DNA of 5,252 bases from Pseudomonadota bacterium (GCA_021804345.1 JAJZHV010000098.1:1-5252), one strand, 5' to 3'; counted from the first letter of the stretch, positions 1 through 5,252 are shown. Numbers and translations are program-made. Notes: generated by a model from the letters alone, not told the origin.

Positions 1-1
1 C

Positions 2-517
2 AATTTGCGTCGGGACGCCTATGGCGGCCCCATCGAAAACCGCGCACGTCTGATGCTGGAAGCCACGGATGCGGCCATTTCCGTGTGGGGACCAGAGCGG
101 GTGGGTGTGCATCTGGCGCCCCGCGGCGACTCCCACAGTATGGGCGACTCCAACCCCCTGGCCACCTTTGGCTATGTGGCCGAGCAATTGGGTCAACGGG
201 GCATTGCCTTCCTCATGACGCGTGAGTCCCTGGGGCCGAATCGCCTCAGCCCAGAACTCAAGCGCCGTTTTGGCGGTTGCCTGATCGCCAACGAAGGGTT
301 TAACCGGGACAGCGCACAACAGGAACTGGAACAGGGGCAGGCCGATGCCATCGGCTTTGGCAAGGATTTCATCGCCAATCCCGATCTGCCCTTGCGCTTG
401 CGACTGGGTGCTGCGCTCAACGCGCAACACCCACAAAGTTTTTACGGCTACGGATTGCCCCAGCCAGAACAGGGCTACACCGACTATCCTGCGCTGGAGT
501 TGGAAGCGGCCAACTAA
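2..517 (+). CDS. Old Yellow Enzyme family NAD(P)H:flavin oxidoreductase / alkene reductase (3' part)
   Basis: This is the C-terminal part (about 171 residues) of a protein whose start lies left of the window; the reading frame is open to the edge, so no start codon is called. The family consists of cytoplasmic FMN enzymes, usually about 360 residues, that use NAD(P)H to reduce activated C=C bonds, nitrate esters or N-ethylmaleimide. The visible marks are those of the second half of the TIM barrel. NLRRDAYGGPIENRARL opens the fragment (family NxRxDxYGGSxENRxR). VGVHLAPRGDSHSMGDSNP is the next conserved strand. FGKDFIANPDLPLRL is the FMN-phosphate-binding and NPDL motif, and the ending FYGYGLPQPEQGYTDYPAL resembles NemA-type enzymes. 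Two positions differ from the best-known members: His replaces the flavin-contacting Arg of VG(V/I)RLSP (codon 110-112), and Lys replaces Arg in FGR. Both may be subfamily traits. An SDR gene follows 70 nt downstream on the same strand, probably co-transcribed. The family call is firm; the substrate, and a symbol such as nemA, are not assignable. Confidence 0.93.
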   Translation, partial: NLRRDAYGGPIENRARLMLEATDAAISVWGPERVGVHLAPRGDSHSMGDSNPLATFGYVAEQLGQRGIAFLMTRESLGPNRLSPELKRRFGGCLIANEGFNRDSAQQELEQGQADAIGFGKDFIANPDLPLRLRLGAALNAQHPQSFYGYGLPQPEQGYTDYPALELEAAN

Positions 518-523
518 GCCTAG

Positions 524-537
524 CCGGGTGCGCCCGG
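524..537 (+). other. Small GC hairpin in the OYE-SDR spacer
   Basis: Seven bases after the OYE stop codon, CCGGG and CCCGG form a 5-bp inverted repeat around a TGCG loop. No run of T follows, so this is not a recognisable intrinsic terminator. It could slightly stabilise the upstream message or be incidental in GC-rich DNA. I see no convincing -35/-10 pair in the rest of the 70-nt spacer (518-587), which favours read-through from the OYE gene into the SDR gene. Confidence 0.3.
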
Positions 538-572
538 TGGCACGACCAGGTTTGGACGGCCTCACATTAAAG

Positions 573-578
573 AAGGAG
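573..578 (+). promoter_or_regulatory. Ribosome binding site of the SDR gene
   Basis: AAGGAG is a near-perfect anti-16S match and lies 9 nt before the ATG at 588. It decides the start. The same frame stays open upstream to 345, inside the OYE gene, but only the ATG at 588 has a Shine-Dalgarno sequence and places the protein N-terminus just before the Rossmann TGASSGIG motif, as expected for the family. Confidence 0.85.
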
Positions 579-587
579 CTCTCATTT

Positions 588-1349
588 ATGCAAGCAACGT
601 ATTCAAGAATTGCCCTGGTCACCGGGGCGTCCTCTGGGATTGGTGAAGCCATTGCCAGACAACTGGGCGCCCAGGGCATTGGCCTCGTGATCACAGCGCG
701 CAGTGCCGACAAACTGAATGCCCTGGCGCAAGCCCTAGGCCCGGGTTGTGTGGCCGTGCCCGGAGACATCACCGATCCCGCCTTGCAGCAACGGTTGTTT
801 GCCGTGGCGCAGGAAACCTTTGGGCGGAGCCCGGACATCCTCATCGCCAACGCCGGGCGTGGCCTGGGAGGGTCGATTCGGGAAGCGGATTTGGCTCAGG
901 CTGAAGCCGTCTTCAAACTCAATGTCACGGCCACTCTGGCCCTGCTCCAGCAAGCGGCCAACCAGATGGTGCCGCACCAGGAGGCCCATTTTCCTCGGCA
1001 GGGGGCAGACATCGTCATTATCGGATCGGTGGTGGGGCGGCACATTTCGCCCTTCAGCGCGGTGTACGGGGCCACCAAGTTTGCCGTGCATTCCCTGGCG
1101 GAGGGATTGCGTCGTGAAGTGGGTCCCAAGGGCGTGCGGGTCACCCTGGTGGAACCGGGCATCGTGGTGAGTGGTTTTCAGGAGGCGGCCGGTTATGCGG
1201 ACACGATGCTGCAGAATTTTGACGCGCGCTTCGGGCCCTTGCTGGTGGGGGAGGACATTGCCCGTGCGGTGGGCTTTGTGGTGTCCCAACCGGCGCACGT
1301 GCATGTCAGTGACATCATGATCCGGCCTACCCGCCAGGACTATCCCTGA
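588..1349 (+). CDS. Short-chain dehydrogenase/reductase (classical SDR, YdfG-like)
   Basis: A complete 253-residue cytoplasmic NAD(P)(H)-dependent oxidoreductase of usual classical-SDR length. The Rossmann glycine motif TGASSGIG is at residues 12-19. TAR at 36-38 ends the second beta strand; the Arg there suggests NADPH preference. GDI at 59-61 contacts adenine and NAG is at 88-90. The catalytic tetrad is complete: Asn112, Ser147, Tyr160 and Lys164 (YGATK). PG at 190-191 follows. The ending DIMIRPTRQDYP resembles YdfG-type 3-hydroxy-acid/serine dehydrogenases (COG4221-like). A few extra residues (about 129-139, PHQEAHFPRQG) separate helix E from the strand carrying Ser147. The start is fixed by a strong AAGGAG. 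The gene lies 70 nt after an OYE-family reductase and converges on ksgA, with a 25-nt gap between stop codons. Pairing with an OYE suggests a shared role in reducing carbonyl or enone compounds, but that is inference. Family membership is certain; the substrate is unknown. Confidence 0.94.
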   Translation: MQATYSRIALVTGASSGIGEAIARQLGAQGIGLVITARSADKLNALAQALGPGCVAVPGDITDPALQQRLFAVAQETFGRSPDILIANAGRGLGGSIREADLAQAEAVFKLNVTATLALLQQAANQMVPHQEAHFPRQGADIVIIGSVVGRHISPFSAVYGATKFAVHSLAEGLRREVGPKGVRVTLVEPGIVVSGFQEAAGYADTMLQNFDARFGPLLVGEDIARAVGFVVSQPAHVHVSDIMIRPTRQDYP

Positions 1350-1352
1350 GCA

Positions 1353-1366
1353 ATCCCGGCCGGGAT
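1353..1366. repeat. 14-bp perfect palindrome between convergent genes
   Basis: ATCCCGGCCGGGAT reads identically on both strands and lies in the 25-nt spacer between the SDR stop (1347-1349) and the ksgA stop (1375-1377). As RNA it could form a 5-bp stem with a GGCC loop in either transcript. No T-tract follows on either strand. It could be a small transcription-end or mRNA-stability element, or a protein-binding palindrome; nothing in the sequence decides this. Confidence 0.4.
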
Positions 1367-1371
1367 GGGGG

Positions 1372-1398
1372 CGCCTAGCGCAGCGTCTGCGCTAAGCG
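1372..1398 (-). terminator. Possible non-canonical terminator/3'-end hairpin over the ksgA stop
   Basis: An inverted repeat pairs 1376-1383 with 1387-1394 (TAGCGCAG / CTGCGCTA, 8 perfect base pairs, loop CGT). Past one C/A mismatch (1375/1395) it continues with three more GC pairs (1372-1374 with 1396-1398). It includes the ksgA TAG stop and its last codons. It is the strongest hairpin I see near the convergent gene ends. Neither strand shows the U-run of an intrinsic terminator: the ksgA transcript continues with C-rich sequence and the plus strand with GATGAATTC. A Rho-assisted end or a 3'-protecting stem is therefore more likely than a classical terminator. Confidence 0.35.
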
Positions 1399-2184
1399 GA
1401 TGAATTCTGCCAGCGTCAGGGTTTCGGCGCGGCGCGTGGGGTCGATGTCCAGGTGGCGCAAACGATCTTCCCCCACCAACCCCTTGAGCGTGCTGCGCAA
1501 CATTTTGCGGCGCTGGGAAAACGCCTGGGTCACCACCCGTTCCAGGGCCTGTTCGCGGGACTTCAGAAAATCCCCAGTGGCGGGCCCCGTACAGGGGGCA
1601 AACAAGGCCAAGCGTTCTTCCAGAGGGCGCGGAATCAGACGCACCACAGCCGAGTCTACCTTGGGAGGTGGCTCGAAGGCCTGGGGTGGAACCTCCAGCA
1701 ACAGCGTCATATGAAAACGCAGTTGCAACATGAGGGATAGACGCCCATAGGCAGGCTCGCCCGGCGTGGCCACCATGCGCTGGACCACTTCCTTTTGCAA
1801 CATGAAGTGGGCATCCACGATGTGGGCATCAAAATCGGCCAGATGAAACAGCAGCGGCGTGGAAATGTTGTAGGGTAGATTGCCCACCAAGCGAAAGCGC
1901 TCGCCCAGACGTGCGTAGTCAAAACCCAGCGCGTCGCCCTCATATAGGGTCAGGCGCGCAGCCAAGGGATGCTGGCGCCAGTGGGCCACCAGATCCCGGT
2001 CCAGTTCGATGACGCTCAGATGGGGCACGCACCGCAGCAAGGGTAGGGTGAGGGCCCCTAGGCCCGGTCCGATTTCCACCAGGGTTTCTTCGGGGCGCGG
2101 CTGGATGGCGTGAATGATCTCCTGAATGACACCCCGATCCAGTAAATAATGTTGCCCGAAGCGTTTGCGCGGTTGCAAGGCCAT
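1375..2184 (-). CDS. rsmA: 16S rRNA (adenine1518-N6/adenine1519-N6)-dimethyltransferase
   Basis: KsgA/RsmA transfers four methyl groups from S-adenosylmethionine to two adjacent adenines in the 3'-terminal helix-45 loop of 16S rRNA, late in small-subunit assembly. Its loss gives kasugamycin resistance in well-studied bacteria. The 269 residues match family length. The N-terminal RKRFGQHYLLD signature is at residues 6-16, SAM motif I VEIGPGLGALT at 36-46, the acidic ribose contact ELD at 60-62, GDAL at 83-86, and the catalytic NLPYNIS motif at 102-108. The C-terminal helical rRNA-recognition domain includes the typical AFSQRRKMLR and ends in a RAETLTLAEFIRLA stretch. The ATG lies 1 nt after the pdxA TGA (TGACATG), so translation is probably coupled. 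A GGAG sits 13 nt upstream, too far for a strong site. It is the last minus-strand gene in the cluster seen here; the apaG/apaH genes that follow it in enterobacteria are replaced by the convergent SDR gene. Synonym: ksgA. Confidence 0.98.
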   Translation of the reverse strand: MALQPRKRFGQHYLLDRGVIQEIIHAIQPRPEETLVEIGPGLGALTLPLLRCVPHLSVIELDRDLVAHWRQHPLAARLTLYEGDALGFDYARLGERFRLVGNLPYNISTPLLFHLADFDAHIVDAHFMLQKEVVQRMVATPGEPAYGRLSLMLQLRFHMTLLLEVPPQAFEPPPKVDSAVVRLIPRPLEERLALFAPCTGPATGDFLKSREQALERVVTQAFSQRRKMLRSTLKGLVGEDRLRHLDIDPTRRAETLTLAEFIRLAQTLR

Positions 2185-2185
2185 G

Positions 2186-3181
2186 TCAATGCGCCAACTC
2201 CAGCGCTAGCGTCAGCGCCGCCTGCAAGCTGCCCTGGTCCACCCGCCCGGTGCCCGCCCGATCCAGCGCCGTGCCATGATCCACCGAGGTGCGAATGATG
2301 GGCAGCCCCAGGGTGACGTTGACGCCCGAGCCAAAGCTCTGCATTTTAAGCACGGGTAGCCCCTGATCGTGGTATTGCGCCAATACGGCATCGGCGCCCT
2401 GTAACAGGGCGGGTACGAACAGGGTATCGGCCGGTAGTGGGCCCACCACGTCGATCCCCCGTGCACGCGCCGCCTGCAAGGCGGGGATAATGACGTCGAT
2501 TTCTTCGCGCCCCAGATGACCGGACTCCCCGGCGTGGGGGTTGAGGCCTGCCACCAGAATGCGCGGGTGGGCCAGATGAAAGCGCTGGCGCAAATCGTGC
2601 GCCAGAATATCCAGCACCTGATCCAGCAGCGGGCGCGTCAGGGCGTCGGGTACTTGGCGCAAGGGTAAATGGGTGGTACTTAAAGCCACCCGCAGTCCTC
2701 CCCCCACCAGCATCATCACCACCCGTTCCACTCCTAGGCGCGCGGCCAGATATTCCGTATGGCCGGTAAAGGGAATTCCGGCCTGCTCGATGACACTTTT
2801 TTGCACTGGGGCCGTCACCAGCGCCTGCAGGCGGCCGCTGACACAGGCCTCCACCAGACTATCCAGGCAATGCAAAACATAGGGGCTGTTGGCTGGGTTC
2901 AGCACACCGGGTTTGACCGGGGCCGCGCAGGGATGATGCCAGAGCAAGGGGGGCGGGGTGGGCCCCAGGGCGTGAAGGGGCAGCGGGTAGGCGCTGGGGT
3001 CGAAGTCCGCAAAGGGATAGGGCAAGCCCAGTTGGTGTGCCCGTTGCTGCATCAGGTTGCGGTCTGCGGCCACCACCAGTTGCACTGGGGTAGGCAGCGG
3101 CTGCGCGGCCAGCAACAGGCACAGGTCGGGTCCAATCCCGGCGGGTTCGCCGGCCGAAAGGCCGATGCGTGCTATGACCAT
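2186..3181 (-). CDS. pdxA: 4-hydroxythreonine-4-phosphate dehydrogenase
   Basis: PdxA oxidises 4-phosphohydroxy-L-threonine with NAD(P)+; the product decarboxylates to 3-amino-1-hydroxyacetone 1-phosphate. PdxJ then condenses this with deoxyxylulose phosphate, in the DXP-dependent vitamin B6 route. The enzyme is a cytoplasmic homodimer with a divalent metal at the active site. The 331 residues match the roughly 330 of E. coli PdxA. Visible motifs are GEPAGIGPD at 11-19, substrate-binding GHTE with His141-Thr142, and three metal-ligand histidines: His171 (TTHLPL), His216 (GLNPHAGE) and His271 (YHDQG). These correspond to E. coli 136/137, 166, 211 and 266 with a constant offset of five. PLPADTLF and the NVTLGLPIIRTSVDHGTA segment are also present. 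The ATG is the only usable start: an in-frame stop lies nine codons upstream with no ATG/GTG/TTG between. The 13-nt gap after surA (GCCCGCCCCACTC) has no Shine-Dalgarno sequence, so expression probably relies on translational coupling with surA. Confidence 0.98.
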   Translation of the reverse strand: MVIARIGLSAGEPAGIGPDLCLLLAAQPLPTPVQLVVAADRNLMQQRAHQLGLPYPFADFDPSAYPLPLHALGPTPPPLLWHHPCAAPVKPGVLNPANSPYVLHCLDSLVEACVSGRLQALVTAPVQKSVIEQAGIPFTGHTEYLAARLGVERVVMMLVGGGLRVALSTTHLPLRQVPDALTRPLLDQVLDILAHDLRQRFHLAHPRILVAGLNPHAGESGHLGREEIDVIIPALQAARARGIDVVGPLPADTLFVPALLQGADAVLAQYHDQGLPVLKMQSFGSGVNVTLGLPIIRTSVDHGTALDRAGTGRVDQGSLQAALTLALELAH

Positions 3182-3194
3182 GAGTGGGGCGGGC

Positions 3195-4649
3195 TTAGCG
3201 GTCGTCTAGGCGGATGTCCACGTATGCCTGGTCGCGCACCTGGCGCGACCATTCGTCGTAGAGTTCGTCCGATTTGCGCGCGCGCAAGCCCTGTTTGGCG
3301 GCCATGCGGCGCCGTTCGGTGCTGGCGTCGGCCTGGCGCACCTCCTGCAACTGCACGATGTGCCAACCCAGCGGGGTTTGAAAAGGCTGGCTGATTTCAC
3401 CAGGCTTGAGGGTTTTGAGGACTTTTTCGAATTGTGGCAGAGTTTCGCCCTCGGAAATCCAGCCCAGATCACCGCCGCGATTGCGGCTTTCATCCTCGGA
3501 ACTGATGGTGGCCAGTTTGGCAAAATCTTCACCCCCCTGCAGGCGCGCATACAGGCTTTGAATCTTGTTGCTGGCCTCATTGGCCTCGGCTTCCGGATTG
3601 ATCTTGACCAAAATTTGCCGTGCATGGAACTGGCTGATGGGTGCGGGGGCCTCGGTGCCACGCCGGTCGAGGAGTTTGATGATATGAAAGCCGTTGGGGC
3701 TACGCAGAATGTCGCTGTAACTGCCTACGGTCATTTTGCTGGCGGCATCGGCAAAGATGGAAGGCAGGCGGGCCGCGGTACGCCAGCCCAGATTGCCTCC
3801 CTTCAGGGCATCGGGGGCTTCAGAATAGGCGGCGGCCACCTCTGCAAAGGGCTTGCCCTGCTGCAGTTGCCCCAGGGCTTCTTCGGCCTTTTTGTGACGG
3901 GCTTGCACGCGTTCGGTGGTGGCGCCTTCGGGAACGGAAATCAAGATATGCGCCAGGTTGAGCTCGTCCTGGGCGGCGCTGCCCCGGGCGTTTTCCTCCT
4001 CGATCTGGGCGCTGACCTCGGCATCGGAGATATTGATGCGGTTTTCCACCTCGCGCTCCCGCAGCCGGGCCAGGGTGATCTCGCCGCGAATATCCTCACG
4101 GAATTTGTTCCAGCTGACGTTTTCCTTTTCCACCGCAGCACGAAAGGCGGTCATGGACAGCTTGTTTTCGGTGGCTAAGCGCTCCATCGCCTGATCCAGT
4201 TGGGCATCATCCACCTTGATCCCTTCGTCCTTGGCGTATTGCAACTGCACGTTGTCGGAAATCATGCGATCTAGCACCTGGCGCATCAGCACCGCCCGCG
4301 GGGGCAGGGCAATGCCCTGACGTCCCAGTTGGCTGGAAATGAGATTGGTGCGCTCGGTGAGCTCGGAGAGGGTGATGATGTTGGTATTGACCACGGCCAC
4401 GATGCGGTCCACCAGCGGGTAAGCGCTTTCATCTCCCGCAGAGGATTGCGGTTTACCGGCCGGCGCCGCTTTGCCAGCACCCGGGGAAGGTGGCGTGGCG
4501 CTATCGGAGGGAGTGGGCGTGCTGCCCGCGGCAGGAGTGGAAGCGGGCGTGCTGTCCACAGCAGGAGTAGGCGCAGGGCTGTCTGCCGCTTCGAGGGTGA
4601 GACTGATACAAAGGAGGGCCAGCACAACAGCCCGCAGGCGTGACATCAT
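3195..4649 (-). CDS. surA: Periplasmic chaperone/peptidyl-prolyl isomerase SurA
   Basis: SurA escorts unfolded outer-membrane proteins, including LptD, through the periplasm to the BAM complex, and carries parvulin-type prolyl isomerase domains. At 484 residues it is longer than E. coli SurA (428). A signal peptide (residues 1 to about 21: Arg-containing start, AVVLALLCISLTL core, Ala-rich cleavage site) is followed by an unusual 50-residue Ala/Pro/Ser/Thr-rich stretch (about 23-76). The SurA N-terminal chaperone domain starts near YPLVDRIVAVVNTNIIT (77-93) and runs as helices to about 225. Parvulin 1 covers about 228-334 (LNLAHILIS, GGNLGW, GFHIIKL). Parvulin 2 covers about 342-445 (HARQILVKI, RGGDLGW, GWHIVQL). 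A short C-terminal helix packs back on the N domain in the family. Two consecutive ATGs (4649 and 4646) overlap the lptD TGA as ATGATG. The first is called here; the second would shorten the protein by one residue. Only a weak GAGA precedes it, so coupling to lptD translation is likely. Confidence 0.97.
   Translation of the reverse strand: MMSRLRAVVLALLCISLTLEAADSPAPTPAVDSTPASTPAAGSTPTPSDSATPPSPGAGKAAPAGKPQSSAGDESAYPLVDRIVAVVNTNIITLSELTERTNLISSQLGRQGIALPPRAVLMRQVLDRMISDNVQLQYAKDEGIKVDDAQLDQAMERLATENKLSMTAFRAAVEKENVSWNKFREDIRGEITLARLREREVENRINISDAEVSAQIEEENARGSAAQDELNLAHILISVPEGATTERVQARHKKAEEALGQLQQGKPFAEVAAAYSEAPDALKGGNLGWRTAARLPSIFADAASKMTVGSYSDILRSPNGFHIIKLLDRRGTEAPAPISQFHARQILVKINPEAEANEASNKIQSLYARLQGGEDFAKLATISSEDESRNRGGDLGWISEGETLPQFEKVLKTLKPGEISQPFQTPLGWHIVQLQEVRQADASTERRRMAAKQGLRARKSDELYDEWSRQVRDQAYVDIRLDDR
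4511..4570 (-). repeat. 30-bp imperfect tandem duplication inside surA
   Basis: Positions 4511-4540 and 4541-4570 align base for base with 24 of 30 identities and no gap, sharing the blocks GGGCGTGCTG and GCAGGAGT. In the protein this gives two ten-residue units, TPAVDSTPAS (28-37) and TPAAGSTPTP (38-47), within the flexible segment after the signal peptide. The differences show the duplication is not recent. Slippage at this site would change tether length in ten-residue steps without breaking the frame. Confidence 0.7.
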
Positions 4650-5252
4650 TGATCGATCTCGTTGGTTTTCAGGTAACCGGGAATGTTACGCCGCAGGGCC
4701 ACCATGGGATTTTGCCCCAGTCCCATGCCCCCCAGCTCCAATTGTATATAAATGGCCGCGTCGGTCTGGACGGAGGTGACCGCAAAACGCGTGTTGATCA
4801 GACGCAAGGCCCAGCAGCCCTGATTATACTCAACCCCCATCAGCCCTTCCACCATCTTGTTATCCAGCGTGGAATAAGCCAGCCGTCCCAAAAAGGCCAA
4901 CTGCGAATTGATGGGCCATTCGCTGGAGATGTCCCATTGCTTGATGGCGGTGAGCTCGTTGATGGGTACCGGGGTGTTGATACCGGGGATCAGTGTGGTA
5001 ATGGTGGTGGGTGTGGTAATCACGTTGGGCACCCCGGGCACCGGCGTATCGATGCGATAACTTAAATTGAATATTTTTCCGGCGGCGGGCGAATAGCTGG
5101 TGGTGGCCATCATCTGTTGGGTTTGCAGATTATGGGAGTTGAAGTTGAAATAGCTGTCCAGCTTCCAGCGTTGGGAGATGGAGGCCGTCAAGGCCACCAG
5201 CACATCCGAGGCCTGGGGCGGCGTGGGAAGCTGGCCCGGTAGTAACACCGCA
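4646..5252 (-). CDS. lptD: LPS-assembly protein LptD, C-terminal barrel end (5' part outside window)
   Basis: LptD (OstA/Imp) is the outer-membrane beta-barrel that, with the lipoprotein LptE, places lipopolysaccharide in the outer leaflet. Only the last 201 or so residues are present; the frame stays open through the right edge, so the upstream start is not visible. Recognisable signatures are alternating strands such as KIFNLSYRI, then QWDISSEWPINSQLAFLGRLAYS, MVEGLMGVEYNQGCWALRL (family GxEYxxCCWAxR), IYIQLELGGMGLG and a terminal NIPGY. The normally double Cys that forms the interdomain disulfides is Gly-Cys here (codons 4817-4819 and 4814-4816). Between strands YRI and IKQWDIS is a Pro/Thr-rich, nearly uncharged loop of about 33 residues (4952-5050). 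It occupies a position where E. coli LptD also has a loop, but of different composition. The TGA stop overlaps the surA start by 4 nt, and surA assists LptD folding, so the linkage makes functional sense. The family call rests on the C-terminal motifs plus context. Confidence 0.93.
   Translation of the reverse strand, partial: AVLLPGQLPTPPQASDVLVALTASISQRWKLDSYFNFNSHNLQTQQMMATTSYSPAAGKIFNLSYRIDTPVPGVPNVITTPTTITTLIPGINTPVPINELTAIKQWDISSEWPINSQLAFLGRLAYSTLDNKMVEGLMGVEYNQGCWALRLINTRFAVTSVQTDAAIYIQLELGGMGLGQNPMVALRRNIPGYLKTNEIDQ

Noticed and set aside
345..587. Upstream in-frame extension of the SDR reading frame into the OYE gene (possible 334-residue protein)
   Set aside because: The extra N-terminal residues resemble no domain and overlap the OYE C-terminus in another frame. 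A strong ribosome binding site at 573-578 and the SDR Rossmann motif spacing fix the start at 588.
518..587. Possible promoter for the SDR gene (TTTGGA at 551-556 and CATTAA near 565)
   Set aside because: The spacing between the two hexamer-like pieces is far shorter than 16-18 nt and neither matches the consensus well.
735..1304. Minus-strand open frame of 189 codons opposite the SDR gene
   Set aside because: Antisense shadow of a well-supported SDR; the His/Arg/Gly-rich translation has no family features.
2759..3394. Plus-strand open frame of 211 codons opposite pdxA and the end of surA
   Set aside because: It crosses two well-supported minus-strand genes and has low-complexity Gly/Arg/Gln composition typical of a shadow frame.
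3360..4178. Long plus-strand open frame (272 codons) opposite surA
   Set aside because: It lies entirely antisense to surA, whose domains are unambiguous. The frame is open because of GC-rich codon structure, it shows no recognisable motif, and no ribosome binding site was identified.
4952..5050. GGTGTTGATACC / GTGTGGTAAT short repeats considered as a possible regulatory or mobile repeat array
   Set aside because: They lie within the lptD reading frame and are explained by Thr/Pro/Val/Ile codon repetition; units are irregular and there is no array structure.

Overview
This window looks like ordinary chromosomal DNA from a Gram-negative proteobacterium. The strongest evidence is the minus-strand gene order lptD-surA-pdxA-ksgA (rsmA). 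This is a classic outer-membrane biogenesis, cofactor and ribosome-maturation cluster of Gamma- and Betaproteobacteria. The DNA is GC-rich (roughly 60 % by eye) and tightly packed. I cannot name the genus. An acidithiobacillian, gammaproteobacterial or betaproteobacterial chromosome would all fit.

Layout. On the plus strand, the left edge holds the 3' half of an Old Yellow Enzyme family flavin oxidoreductase (ending at 517). A 70-nt spacer with a good ribosome binding site follows, then a complete short-chain dehydrogenase/reductase (588-1349). The remainder, from 1375 to the right edge, is minus strand. Read in its direction of transcription it holds the end of lptD, then surA, pdxA and ksgA. 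The junctions are a 4-nt overlap, a 13-nt gap and a 1-nt gap, so the four genes almost certainly form one operon. The SDR and ksgA converge on a 25-nt spacer. A strong imperfect hairpin covers the ksgA stop codon there.

How the genes fit together. LptD is the outer-membrane barrel that inserts lipopolysaccharide. SurA is the periplasmic chaperone that helps LptD and other barrels fold, so that pairing is functional. PdxA makes a precursor of pyridoxal phosphate and KsgA dimethylates 16S rRNA; their linkage to surA is conserved but not mechanistically obvious. The apaG and apaH genes that follow ksgA in enterobacteria are absent here. The OYE and SDR genes are probably co-transcribed NAD(P)H-linked redox enzymes of unknown physiological substrate.

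I found no evidence of a novel defence, mobile or regulatory system: no tRNA/rRNA, CRISPR, insertion sequence or riboswitch. The points worth a second look are modest. The LptD C-terminal Cys-Cys pair is reduced to Gly-Cys. SurA has a long Ala/Pro/Ser/Thr-rich tether after its signal peptide, containing a 30-bp imperfect tandem repeat. LptD has a Pro/Thr-rich loop, the OYE has a His for Arg change at a flavin-contacting motif, and the convergent gene end carries a hairpin without a U-tract.
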